Shown piece after piece: positions 44,956-53,714 of a stretch of 64,000 nucleotides of DNA; position 1 is the first letter of the stretch; each line of letters opens with the position of its first letter. The notes below the pieces were generated by a model. That model did no database searches. It was not told the origin of the DNA and saw only the letters and a list, made by a program, of their open reading frames with translations. This DNA comes from DAIOEK01 sp963708715 (GTDB lineage Bacteria > Chloroflexota > Anaerolineae > Anaerolineales > Anaerolineaceae): assembly GCA_963708715.1 (NCBI GenBank), contig CAVPSU010000001.1:372001-436000 (forward strand). Direction: 5' to 3'. A program made the position numbers and the translations under genes.

Positions 44956-46017
44956 TTAATTGAACGGAATTCGATGTAATTTTCGGATGAGCAGCGAATA
45001 AAGTTCCTTCTGTTTCATCCCCAGGTTCTCTAAAATCCCTGTCTCCATCGACCACGCTATTGGCTGTACCTGATCGAACAAATCCGTTGAATCCAGGTAA
45101 CGGTTACGAAAATGATCGAAACGATTTCCAAGCCCGACGAACTGGTCCTTTTCAATGTATTTATCAGCCAGATAGACCAGTTTTTGTTCAAGTGTCCCAG
45201 GGGCAGTTGACGTGTTCAGGGGAGTAAATACCTGGTGTCTGCGAACGATCTCAGCCAGTAATGAATAACCTTCCTGCTCCAGTATTTTCGCACCGAATTC
45301 GCCGTGAGGAATCCCTGCTTCCCGCCAGACCTTTTTATCCAAGTCATGCAGTAATCCACCCCGCTGAGCCAGGATCGGGGAAACAGGGAAATCCAGATCG
45401 CTAAGCATCTGTCCAAGCAGGTAAGCAGTTAACCCAACCAACTGGACATGCCTGTGCAATCCGTGAGATGGCGGATATTTCTGCCAGAGCTGATTGATCT
45501 GCACAAAGGATGGTATCTGCCCGGTTTGGATTAGTGAGTAGGCAACATCCCATTGGTCGTATCGGGAAATTTCCCCATCGTGCAAGGGATGTTCGTAAAC
45601 ATCGCTTTTCTCCCGCCGAAACCAGATACTTCGCAATCCTGCCCTGACGGCACCCTGTGCATCGTTGGAAAAGTCGTCTCCGACTATCAGAGCCTCATCA
45701 GCCTGGAGATCATGGAAATTAAGAATTGATTGGAAAAACTGGCGGTCAGGTTTGCCAACACCCAATTCTTTGGCAGTATGGATCGCATCAAAAAAAACAT
45801 CCAATCCAACCCTGCTGAGTGCCTGTCTGACTTTCCGCTCGCCTGATTCAGCGGCATTCGTCCCCAGCAGAATCTTTACTTTCCCCTGCAATGATTCCAA
45901 AACCTGTCGGACGCCGGGCGTCTCTTGAACAACATCCCAATCTGCCATCGGACCTGCTTTCGATGGCAAGTCTTCCATGACAGTATCACCCCAATCAAAA
46001 ATCACTGCTTTGATCAT
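44956..46017 (-). CDS. HAD phosphatase fused to an HD-domain hydrolase
   Basis: 353 residues. Residues 1-165 are a HAD domain: FDWGDTVM (nucleophile Asp), LLGTNAAES (motif II), GKPDRQFF and VGDDFSNDAQGA (motif IV). From about 185 an HD domain follows: HGLHRHVQLVGL, LLHDLDKK (HD pair), HGEFGAKIL and RRHQVF. HAD+HD fusions suggest nucleotide or phospho-metabolite turnover; the substrate is unknown. The ATG with AGGTGA upstream is preferred over a GTG two codons earlier. It is divergent from the beta-glucosidase gene. Confidence 0.85.
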   Translation of the reverse strand: MIKAVIFDWGDTVMEDLPSKAGPMADWDVVQETPGVRQVLESLQGKVKILLGTNAAESGERKVRQALSRVGLDVFFDAIHTAKELGVGKPDRQFFQSILNFHDLQADEALIVGDDFSNDAQGAVRAGLRSIWFRREKSDVYEHPLHDGEISRYDQWDVAYSLIQTGQIPSFVQINQLWQKYPPSHGLHRHVQLVGLTAYLLGQMLSDLDFPVSPILAQRGGLLHDLDKKVWREAGIPHGEFGAKILEQEGYSLLAEIVRRHQVFTPLNTSTAPGTLEQKLVYLADKYIEKDQFVGLGNRFDHFRNRYLDSTDLFDQVQPIAWSMETGILENLGMKQKELYSLLIRKLHRIPFN

Positions 46018-46091
46018 TGTCACCTGTGCAATCCTGTTTTCGCAATTATAATAGGCAGGTTCATAACTACCAACATTACGGGGAGAATAGT

Positions 46092-47441
46092 ATGGGATTT
46101 ATCGCGTTTCCAAAGAATTTTTTATGGGGTGTCGCCACCTCTTCCTATCAAATTGAAGGCGCCTGGAATGAGGAAGGCAAGGGGGAAAGTATCTGGGATC
46201 GATTCTCTCACATGCCCGGTCGGGTTAAAAATAATGATACCGGCGATATCGCCTGCGATCATTTTCATCATTGGGATGAGGATTTGAAACTGCTCAAAGA
46301 CTTGGGGGTAAATACGTATCGCTTTTCAATATCCTGGCCTCGAATCATGCCTGGTGGTACTCACCCGGTCAATCAAAAAGGATTGGACTTCTATGCCAGG
46401 ATCATCGACCGGTTATTAGAGTATGATATTCAACCCAATGTGACCCTCTACCATTGGGACCTTCCTCAAGCATTACAGGATCGGGGAGGTTGGGTCGTCC
46501 GAGACTCCGTCCAATGGTTCACCGATTACGCAGAAGTGGTGTTCAAGCAGTTGGGCGACCGGGTTCCATTCTGGGCTACCTTCAATGAACCCTGGGTCAC
46601 AGCCTTTCATGGTTATTTTACCGGCATCATGGCGCCTGGTTATCAGGATTTCTCGAAAGCGATGCAAGCCGCCAATCATCTGCTGGTCGCTCACGCTAAT
46701 GCGGTACAAATGTTTAGAATGCTGGCGTGCCCAGGCAAGATAGGGATCGTGTTAAATGTCTCTCATACCATTCCGGAATCAAACAAACCTGAAGATATCC
46801 TTGCAAACCAGCGGTATTGGGACTATCTGAATGGCTTATACCTGGATCCGTTAGTGAAAGGATATTACCCAGCAGAATTGATGTCGTGGATCGGCGAATC
46901 CGCTCCGAAAATAGAAGCCTCTGATCTGACATTATCCAAAGGGTCGGCTGATTTTATTGGGTTGAATTATTATGCAACCGAATTTGTTGCATACAACCAA
47001 AGCGGAGGCCTTCTAAAGCTGAACACCCGCCCATTCAGTAGTTCCCCGTTTGATAAGACTGCACTGGGATGGGGAATCAATCCGGATGGGATCCTGGCGT
47101 TACTAAAAATCGTGAAAGAACAATACGGAAATCCGTTGATATTCATCACCGAAAACGGAACGGCTATGAATGATGCGATTTTGCCGGATGGACAGGTAAT
47201 GGATAGAGATCGGATTATGTATATCAGGGAACATTTGCTCAAATTGGCCGAAGCGATTGAGAACGGTGTGAATCTGCAAGGTTATTATTACTGGTCTCTC
47301 CTTGATAATTTCGAGTGGGCACACGGATACGAACCCCGCTTCGGATTGGTTCGGATCGACTATCAAACCCTCATGCGCCATCCACGTCGCAGCTTCTCCT
47401 GGTACCAGGATGTGATCCATACGAATGGGTTGTGGGAATAA
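46092..47441 (+). CDS. bglA: Beta-glucosidase, glycoside hydrolase family 1
   Basis: 449 residues. The start with GGGGAG upstream gives MGFIAFPKNFLWGVATSSYQ, the family N-terminus. The acid/base Glu is in ATFNEPWVT, the nucleophile Glu in IFITENGTA, and the aglycone-site pattern YYWSLLDNFEWAHGY is present. There is no signal peptide, so it hydrolyses imported cello-oligosaccharides or other beta-glycosides in the cytoplasm. No transporter is next to it. Confidence 0.95.
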   Translation: MGFIAFPKNFLWGVATSSYQIEGAWNEEGKGESIWDRFSHMPGRVKNNDTGDIACDHFHHWDEDLKLLKDLGVNTYRFSISWPRIMPGGTHPVNQKGLDFYARIIDRLLEYDIQPNVTLYHWDLPQALQDRGGWVVRDSVQWFTDYAEVVFKQLGDRVPFWATFNEPWVTAFHGYFTGIMAPGYQDFSKAMQAANHLLVAHANAVQMFRMLACPGKIGIVLNVSHTIPESNKPEDILANQRYWDYLNGLYLDPLVKGYYPAELMSWIGESAPKIEASDLTLSKGSADFIGLNYYATEFVAYNQSGGLLKLNTRPFSSSPFDKTALGWGINPDGILALLKIVKEQYGNPLIFITENGTAMNDAILPDGQVMDRDRIMYIREHLLKLAEAIENGVNLQGYYYWSLLDNFEWAHGYEPRFGLVRIDYQTLMRHPRRSFSWYQDVIHTNGLWE

Positions 47442-47464
47442 AATCGGGTATAATTTGCAAGTTC

Positions 47465-47538
47465 GCCCCCGTAGCTCAATTGGACAGAGTACCGGACTTC
47501 GAATCCGTTGGTTGTGAGTTCGAGCCTCACCGGGGGCG
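47465..47538 (+). tRNA. tRNA-Arg (anticodon TCG)
   Basis: Cloverleaf: acceptor GCCCCCG/CGGGGGC, D arm GCTC..GAGT, anticodon loop CTTCGAA (TCG, reads CGA), T arm GTGAG-TTCGAGC-CTCAC, discriminator G. No encoded CCA. A -10 TATAAT lies at 47449-47454. Confidence 0.93.
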
Positions 47539-47929
47539 CTTCCTATTTAACAAACATTTTGGTTGTGAGCCCCCACTGAGGAGACGATGTTCGAGCCTCA
47601 CCGGGGGCGCTTCCTATTTAACAAACATTTTGGTTGTGAGCACCTTACTTAAAGGACCCCCTTATCAAGGGGGTCGCTTTGGTGGTTTCCAAAGCGGGGG
47701 GATCTATCAGTTTTGGTTGTGAGCCCCCATTGAGGGGACGATGTTCGAGCCTCACCGGGGGCGCTTCCTATTTAACAAACACTTTGGGTTGTGAGCACCT
47801 TACTTAAAGGACCCCCTTACCAAGGGGGTCGCTCTGTTGGTTTCCAGAGCGGGGGGATCTTTCAGTTTTGGTTGTGAGCCCCCATTGAGGGGACAATGTT
47901 CGAGCCTCACCGGGGGCGCCATCCAATCA
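47539..47929. repeat. Array of tRNA-Arg 3'-end copies with hairpins
   Basis: The segment TTCGAGCCTCACCGGGGGCG of the tRNA recurs at 47590, 47744 and 47899, with flanks CTTCCTATTTAACAAACA and TTTTGGTTGTGAG. The last two periods are 154-155 bp. Each long unit contains the hairpin GACCCCCTT-atc/acc-AAGGGGGTC and a second stem (CGCTTTGG/CCAAAGCG in one, CGCTCTG/CAGAGCG in the other). No gene is present. Confidence 0.9.
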
Positions 47930-47954
47930 GCCAAACAGATTAATAAATGATCTC

Positions 47955-49223
47955 CTATTCCCTCGCCAATCCTGGATTTATCATCGTCCAATTCTTACCC
48001 TGATCCCCTGTGGTAGCCAGATTCGTCGTATCGTCATTCCAGGTCAGGGCATACCAATGCGATGCATCGACAGTCTGAAAATCAATTCCATACCCCTGCC
48101 ATCCAGGTTCAATAGTAGCTGAAGTCCATGAAACGCCGCCATCATCTGACCAGCGCCACTCTTGATTGAGATCAACAACGTGAACCTGATCCACCGTATA
48201 CATGTTCTGGCGGGATTGATCCACTCTTGTGATCGACCAGATCGAATCACCATCCTGACTGATCGCATCAAAAAATACCACGGTTTCGACTGGTGACACC
48301 TGCCTACAAGCGACTTCGATCCGAATAATAGAACCTATTGACTCGTGGATTGGATTGCTGCCACAATATCCCGATTCCATTGAAAACAACGATTCGTATC
48401 CAACTGGAACAGGTAAATCAACTGCCTGCCAGGTACTTCCACCATCCATCGTCCGATAAAGCAAAACGCCAGCGGCAACACCATTACAGCTGCCTGTCAG
48501 CCAACCGTGGAGCGAATCCGCGAACCAGATCCCATTCTTCGAACAGGATTGGATCCCAGCATCATTATTGATCGGATCCACGATTCGAGTCCAGGTACTA
48601 CCTCCATCCAACGTGCGATAAATGGTCAGATAGTCATGGTTCATTCCGGCGCCGACATGGGCAACCAACCAGCCATGACTATCATCCACAAAAAAAAGAT
48701 CGCTGATAAAGAAACTTTCAGATAATCCGGATTTATCCAGCGGGGAACTTTCTGACCAGGTAACACCCGCATCATCCGAAATAAATACTTTCTCATCAGG
48801 TATTGGTTCTCCCCACCTTCCTGAATAAGTCAGCCAGATTTTGTCATTACCCCTGAAACCAGCAATCAGATCCAGGGACGTTCCGGTTATGATGGATTGC
48901 AAGGCAGGTGGAGTAGAATCTATCCATGATTTTCCGCCATCCATGGATTTTATGAGCCGGGAATTGGTCCCTGTTCCACCAATCCCAAATGCATTCAATG
49001 GGTCAATGAAATAGAATTGAAGCAAATGAAAATTCGAAACCGGCTCCATAGTTGATAGGTTTTCCTGAGGTGTACTCGCCGGGATTAGCGTTGGCAGGAT
49101 TGTTGGAGCCGGGATGGATGGAGCAGTTGTGGATGTGGGTGGTACTGATACTGTAGCTCTTGGATTGCATCCAACCAGGAAGCTGATAAGTAGTAGTATG
49201 GAGATATTCCTGAATGTACGCAT
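47955..49223 (-). CDS. Lipoprotein with Asp-box / sialidase-like beta-propeller repeats
   Basis: 422 residues. Lipobox FLVGC at about residue 19, then a Thr/Pro/Ser-rich linker (to about 60), then repeats with Asp-box signatures SMDGGKSW, SDDAGVTW, TLDGGSTW, TMDGGSTW, SDDGGVSW and TGDQGKNW. These form a propeller as in sialidases and Ycf48-like proteins, but no sialidase catalytic set is evident. It is probably a surface-exposed binding or scaffold protein; many Chloroflexota have such lipoproteins. Confidence 0.85.
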   Translation of the reverse strand: MRTFRNISILLLISFLVGCNPRATVSVPPTSTTAPSIPAPTILPTLIPASTPQENLSTMEPVSNFHLLQFYFIDPLNAFGIGGTGTNSRLIKSMDGGKSWIDSTPPALQSIITGTSLDLIAGFRGNDKIWLTYSGRWGEPIPDEKVFISDDAGVTWSESSPLDKSGLSESFFISDLFFVDDSHGWLVAHVGAGMNHDYLTIYRTLDGGSTWTRIVDPINNDAGIQSCSKNGIWFADSLHGWLTGSCNGVAAGVLLYRTMDGGSTWQAVDLPVPVGYESLFSMESGYCGSNPIHESIGSIIRIEVACRQVSPVETVVFFDAISQDGDSIWSITRVDQSRQNMYTVDQVHVVDLNQEWRWSDDGGVSWTSATIEPGWQGYGIDFQTVDASHWYALTWNDDTTNLATTGDQGKNWTMINPGLARE

Positions 49224-49289
49224 CTTTTACCTGCCTTCAGTAGGTGTGAGAGCAATTCATATTTCAAATTATACCCTTATCAAACAGTC

Positions 49290-49316
49290 AGCCTGTGAGC
49301 ATTTAACTCACAGGCT
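49290..49316 (-). terminator. Intrinsic terminator of nanE
   Basis: Perfect 10-bp stem AGCCTGTGAG/CTCACAGGCT with a 7-base loop, 30 bases past the nanE stop on the minus strand. The following T-run (GACTGTTTGAT) is weak. Confidence 0.65.
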
Positions 49317-49346
49317 TGTATGATTCAAATGACGCATCAATCTACA

Positions 49347-50045
49347 TTATTCTTTGGATATCGCTTTTACAAAACGCTCTGTGATCAGATGTGGACGAGT
49401 AATCGGACTTCCCACGACAACAGCAAAGGCACCCATATCCATTGCTTTTCTTGCGCGATCCGGTGAGTTGATCCTACCATACGCAATCAAAGGAATATGT
49501 AACCGCTTGGCGAGCGTCCCTATCAGTTCGTAATCGGGTTCTCCAGTCTGACCGTCCGGATGGTACCCCGCCAGGGTTGTCATTACGGCATCCGCCCCCA
49601 TGGTGGCTGCCAGAACCCCTTCGGTCGACGTCGCAACATCTGCCACGACCGGTTTGCCGGTCAGCTTCTTTACCCGTCGGATCAATTCTTCCACCAGCAG
49701 ACCTTCGGGATGCGGCAATTGAGACGCATCCAGCTCAATCATATCCGCGCCTGCGGTTGCGATCATTTCTGCGTGAGTGACCGTAGGCGTGATGGAAACA
49801 GAATACCCTGGTACATGAACTCGGAATAATCCGATGATGGGCAGACTCACCCGGGCACGGATAGCCGCGATATCCTCCGGGGTATTGGCTCGTATGGCAA
49901 GCGCACCACCCGCAGAAGCAGCCTGAGCCATGGCAGCCATGTATTCGCAACCATAAAGTGGCTCACCAGGTTGGGCAAGGCACGAGACAATTAATCCGTG
50001 TCTAAATTTCCCAAAGGGTTCTGGTACGATGTTGTCTGCTTCCAT
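49347..50045 (-). CDS. nanE: N-acylglucosamine-6-phosphate 2-epimerase
   Basis: Converts N-acetylmannosamine-6-P to N-acetylglucosamine-6-P in amino-sugar use. 232 residues, TIM barrel, with GLIVSCLAQPGEPL, GALAIRANTPEDIAAIR, the catalytic Lys region KPVVADVATSTEG, TTLAGYHPDG and AYGRINSPDRARKAM. No other nan genes lie here, so it may serve amino-sugar recycling. Confidence 0.92.
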   Translation of the reverse strand: MEADNIVPEPFGKFRHGLIVSCLAQPGEPLYGCEYMAAMAQAASAGGALAIRANTPEDIAAIRARVSLPIIGLFRVHVPGYSVSITPTVTHAEMIATAGADMIELDASQLPHPEGLLVEELIRRVKKLTGKPVVADVATSTEGVLAATMGADAVMTTLAGYHPDGQTGEPDYELIGTLAKRLHIPLIAYGRINSPDRARKAMDMGAFAVVVGSPITRPHLITERFVKAISKE

Positions 50046-50202
50046 TTACTCACCTATACACCGATCAAGAATAGGAAAGCTGTGATGTTCAGGACGCCCC
50101 CCATATCGTTATTATATCTATTTTTGGATAACCTTGACATAAATTTTCCGTATACATTTCAAAGCTTGCCCCCAAATCTTGTGTAGACTAGAATCAGGGT
50201 TA

Positions 50203-51379
50203 ATGGGAACACGAAAAATACTTCACATGGACTTGGATGCTTTCTTCTGTTCTGTTGAGGAGCTCAAAGACCCCAGCCTCATTGGTAAACCATTCGCGGT
50301 GGGTGGAGCGCCAGACGGCAGAGGTGTAGTCTCCACCTGTTCTTATGCCGCGCGGAAGTTCGGAGTGCATAGTGCCATGCCCACTGGGCAAGCAGTTAGA
50401 CTTTGTCCGGAATTACTGCTCGTCCACGGACATTATTCTGAGTACACCCGCTACTCTCAGCGCGTGATGGATATCCTCCAGCAGATCAGCCCGCTGGTTG
50501 AAATTGTATCCATTGATGAGGCTTTTGTTGACGTCAGCGATCTCCCTCAATCACTGGAGTTAATTGCCAGACAAATCCAGCAACGGATATTTACCGAAAC
50601 AGAACTTCCATGTTCCATCGGCGGTGGGACAAGCAAGCTGATCGCAAAGATAGCAACTGATGTCGGGAAAGCCAGATCGCGGACTGGATTGGCGCCAAAA
50701 GCCATAACCATTGTCACTCCCGGTAAAGAAGATGAATTCCTGGCACCACTATCTGTTCAAGCGATTTGGGGCGTCGGACCAAAAATGACAGCCCATCTGA
50801 ATGAGGTGGGTATCGAGAAGATAGCAGATATTCAAAGGATGAGTATGGGTGAGTTGAGAGGGGTGGTCGGAAATGGCGCCGGCTATCTATACGATGCATC
50901 CCATGGAATCGAACTCGTCACCTGTCGTGGTGGAGCATGGGATAAAATCGATCAGCCAGGAAACAACCTTTGGCGAAGATATCATCGACTTGAAGGAACT
51001 TGAAAAGACATTGGGCTGGTTGACCGAAAAGGTTGCCCGAAGACTGCGGGATGGTCAGCTCTGCGGCAGCACAGTCAGAATCAAAATTCGTCTGAAGGAT
51101 TTTTCCACGTTCACCCGGCAGATCCATTTGGAAACCCCAACTAATGTGGAGAGTATCATCCTGGAAAACGCGCTGGATTTATTCCACAGTTTTCATCGTC
51201 CAGGACATCAGGTCCGTTTATTGGGTGTGGGAGTAAGTAGTCTGGGAGAATCCTGGCATCAGATGGATTTGTGGGAATCAAAAACCGAAAAAGAGATCCG
51301 ACTCCATGAAGCAATGGACTCATTACAGCAACGATTTGGTAAACAATCCATCCAGCGTGGAAAGATAAAAAGAGAATGA
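50203..51379 (+). pseudogene. dinB: DNA polymerase IV (Y family), single-base frameshift
   Basis: Translesion polymerase. First frame: MDLDAFFCSVEEL with the catalytic Asp, YAARKFGVHSAMP, VSIDEAFVDVSD (catalytic DE pair), the little-finger linker GVGPKMTAHLNEVGIEKIADI. The second frame continues SSPVVVEHGIKSISQETTFGEDI and the little-finger domain. The frames switch at GAACTC, 50911-50916: dropping one base gives SHGI(E/D)SSPVVV. Total length ~391 residues is normal once joined. No SOS box is seen upstream. It overlaps the phosphatase gene by 4 bases. Confidence 0.88.
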
Positions 51380-51900
51380 TGGACCTGCATTCACTAGGAT
51401 GTTATTGGATCCTTCCCGGAAAATTCATGGCTGGACGCTACCCGTTGCGAGAGAATCCGGTCGATCTTCATCCGTCGGTATATGCATTAATGGACGAAGG
51501 AATTCGTTGCTTTGTCAACCTAACTCACCCGGAAAATGACCATTTACCTGAATATGCCAGTGCCTTTATACCATTCAAGCAACAAAATATCATGACAGTT
51601 CAGTATTACAGGTTTGGTATCAGAGATTTCGATCTTCCCACGCCAGAGCTCATGGTGCAGATAATGGATACAATTGATCGACAAATTGAAGGAGGTTCTC
51701 CGGTATACCTGCATTGTCTCGCGGGCAGGGGTCGGACCGGTACGGTAGTGGGTTGTTGGTTGGTCAGGCATGGATCAGATCCCGGAGATGCTTTGCGAAA
51801 GATCTCTGACCTGCGAAAAGGATTGCCGGTCTGGATGCAGCCATCCCCTGAGACAGAAGACCAGCGTGGATTTATCCGAAATTGGAAAATCGGGACATAA
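51376..51900 (+). CDS. Dual-specificity / tyrosine phosphatase-like protein
   Basis: 174 residues. The PTP signature HCLAGRGRTGT (Cys nucleophile, Arg) lies at about residues 114-124, and the general acid Asp is probably in FGIRDFDLPTPE. The family also includes bacterial phosphoinositide-like phosphatases. No signal peptide, so cytoplasmic. Its start overlaps the dinB stop by 4 bases; a functional link to the polymerase is not known. Confidence 0.85.
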   Translation: MMDLHSLGCYWILPGKFMAGRYPLRENPVDLHPSVYALMDEGIRCFVNLTHPENDHLPEYASAFIPFKQQNIMTVQYYRFGIRDFDLPTPELMVQIMDTIDRQIEGGSPVYLHCLAGRGRTGTVVGCWLVRHGSDPGDALRKISDLRKGLPVWMQPSPETEDQRGFIRNWKIGT

Positions 51901-51945
51901 TAATTTCTTCCGCCTTAAGAATCTCTCTGGTATAATTCGCCCGAC

Positions 51946-52018
51946 GCCACCGTAGCTCAGATGGTAGAGCAGACGTTTCGTAAACGCCAGGTCATGGGTC
52001 CGATTCCCATCGGTGGCT
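51946..52018 (+). tRNA. tRNA-Thr (anticodon CGT)
   Basis: Acceptor GCCACCG/CGGTGGC, D arm GCTC-AGATGGTA-GAGC, anticodon loop TTCGTAA with CGT (reads ACG), T arm ATGGG-TCCGATT-CCCAT, discriminator T. A -10 TATAAT lies at 51931-51936. Confidence 0.94.
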
Positions 52019-52151
52019 CACTATCTAAAAGATATTTCTTAATTGTGATTAGTATTGCAGAAGAGTCGATTATGACCGTTCTAATCTATTGTCCAATACT
52101 TCATATCATATGAATTAAGTATCAAGATTTATGATGTGTATCGGGGGATTC

Positions 52152-53660
52152 ATGAGAGAGGATCGTAAAAACAATTCCATATCCTTTCTAGCTAGTTGTA
52201 TTGTACTTATTGGGTTTATCCTCAGAATAAGGCAATATCTCTTTAATCGACCATTATGGCTTGATGAATTAATGCTTGCGCTGAATATCAGAGATCGTTC
52301 TTTTATAGAGTTACTTCAACCACTCTCCGATAATCAAGGCGCTCCGATCATATTTTTGTGGATAGAAAAGTTCTTCTTTAGCTTCGGTGGGAATAAAGAT
52401 CTTCTCTTACGAGTATTCCCACTGTTAGCCGGAATCGTTTCGATCTACCTTATGTGGAGAGTATCCCAGTCCATTCAGAACCAAGCAGGTTCGCTACTAT
52501 CGATTGGATTTTTTGCTGTCTTACCCATCTTGATATATTTTTCTTCCGAAGCAAAACAATATTCAAGCGATGTTCTAATTACGTTACTTATTTTTTGGAT
52601 GAGTTTGAGGTTGTTCAAGGATCAAGCTGATTGGAAATCCTATCTTCTCTTTGGGATTACTGGTTTAGTTGGAATGTGGATGTCGCATCCTGCGGTTTTT
52701 ATCCTCGCAGGTGCTGGTATTTCATTGGCTATTTCATTGATCCGAATTAGGGATTACAGGAAACTAATCTGGCTGAGTGGGTGCATATTTCTCTGGTTGA
52801 TAAGCTTTGCATTGGAATATTCAATAAGCTTGCAGGCAATTCGAGACAATCCCAAATTCGATGCTTACTGGAATACTGGATACATGCCTTTCCCCCCATG
52901 GAGAGACATCGAGTGGTTTGGAAGAACGGTGATCAATTATTTTCGTTATTTGGGATACCGAAACAACTATTTTGCTTTTATTCCGATCAGCCTATTAGTT
53001 ATCGGAACAATATCTATTTTTAATAGAAGACGTCAGGTAGGAATACTATTCATAATCCCAATCTTAGCGATGTTGATTGCATCAAGCTTTGAAGCCTATT
53101 CTGCTATGGCAAGATTACTATTATTTCTAGTTCCAATCACCATTCTTTTCATCTCCGAGGGAATTATTAAAGTCGGAGATGTCGTAGCCAAACACAATCC
53201 ATTACTTGGAAGGACCATGGTATTGGTATTTACGATTCTGGTCCTGGCTCAGCCAATAGAATCCAGTATTACCTATTTACTGGAACCTCACAATAAAGAA
53301 GACACGAAGTCAGTTCTAGAAACCCTCAAGGAAAATTACCGAGAAGGAGATATCATTTACTTGTACTACCCTGCAAGGTTTTCTTTTTGGTATTATGCAG
53401 ACCAATATGGATTTGATGAGACAGACTATATAATTGGCATCAGGTCTGTCGATGAACCGGAAAAATATATAGCGCAAATTGACCAATTTATTGGAAAAAG
53501 GCGGGTATGGATTGTAATGACCCATAACTGTACTACTTGTATTGTGGACGAATTTGATTATATTTTGGATCATTTGAATCAGATCGGAACACTTAGGAAA
53601 AAATATATTGAAAAAGGTGCCTACTTATACCTCTATAACTTGAAGCAACCACCCCAATAA
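52152..53660 (+). CDS. Polytopic membrane glycosyltransferase (GT39/ArnT-like)
   Basis: 502 residues from the ATG preceded by CGGGGG; an ATG 21 bases upstream is possible. About 11 transmembrane helices. The first periplasmic loop LFNRPLWLDELMLALNIRDRS carries the acidic residues (DE) typical of polyprenyl-phosphate-sugar-dependent transferases, and SSEAKQYSSDVLITLL is the second conserved loop. A soluble C-terminal part follows from ~400. The coding sequence is clearly AT-richer than neighbours, a sign of horizontal gain next to tRNA-Thr. Confidence 0.75.
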   Translation: MREDRKNNSISFLASCIVLIGFILRIRQYLFNRPLWLDELMLALNIRDRSFIELLQPLSDNQGAPIIFLWIEKFFFSFGGNKDLLLRVFPLLAGIVSIYLMWRVSQSIQNQAGSLLSIGFFAVLPILIYFSSEAKQYSSDVLITLLIFWMSLRLFKDQADWKSYLLFGITGLVGMWMSHPAVFILAGAGISLAISLIRIRDYRKLIWLSGCIFLWLISFALEYSISLQAIRDNPKFDAYWNTGYMPFPPWRDIEWFGRTVINYFRYLGYRNNYFAFIPISLLVIGTISIFNRRRQVGILFIIPILAMLIASSFEAYSAMARLLLFLVPITILFISEGIIKVGDVVAKHNPLLGRTMVLVFTILVLAQPIESSITYLLEPHNKEDTKSVLETLKENYREGDIIYLYYPARFSFWYYADQYGFDETDYIIGIRSVDEPEKYIAQIDQFIGKRRVWIVMTHNCTTCIVDEFDYILDHLNQIGTLRKKYIEKGAYLYLYNLKQPPQ

Positions 53661-53714
53661 CGAACTATTGGTAAAACACCATCAACTTACTCAAAAATAT
53701 AGGTGAAATAATCG

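Noticed and set aside
47539..47929. Additional tRNA genes after tRNA-Arg
   Set aside because: The copies contain only the T-arm/acceptor 3' half; no D arm or anticodon arm can be built from them.
50100..50202. SOS box upstream of dinB
   Set aside because: A TTGACA is present but no GAAC-N4-GTTC-like palindrome could be found between it and the start.
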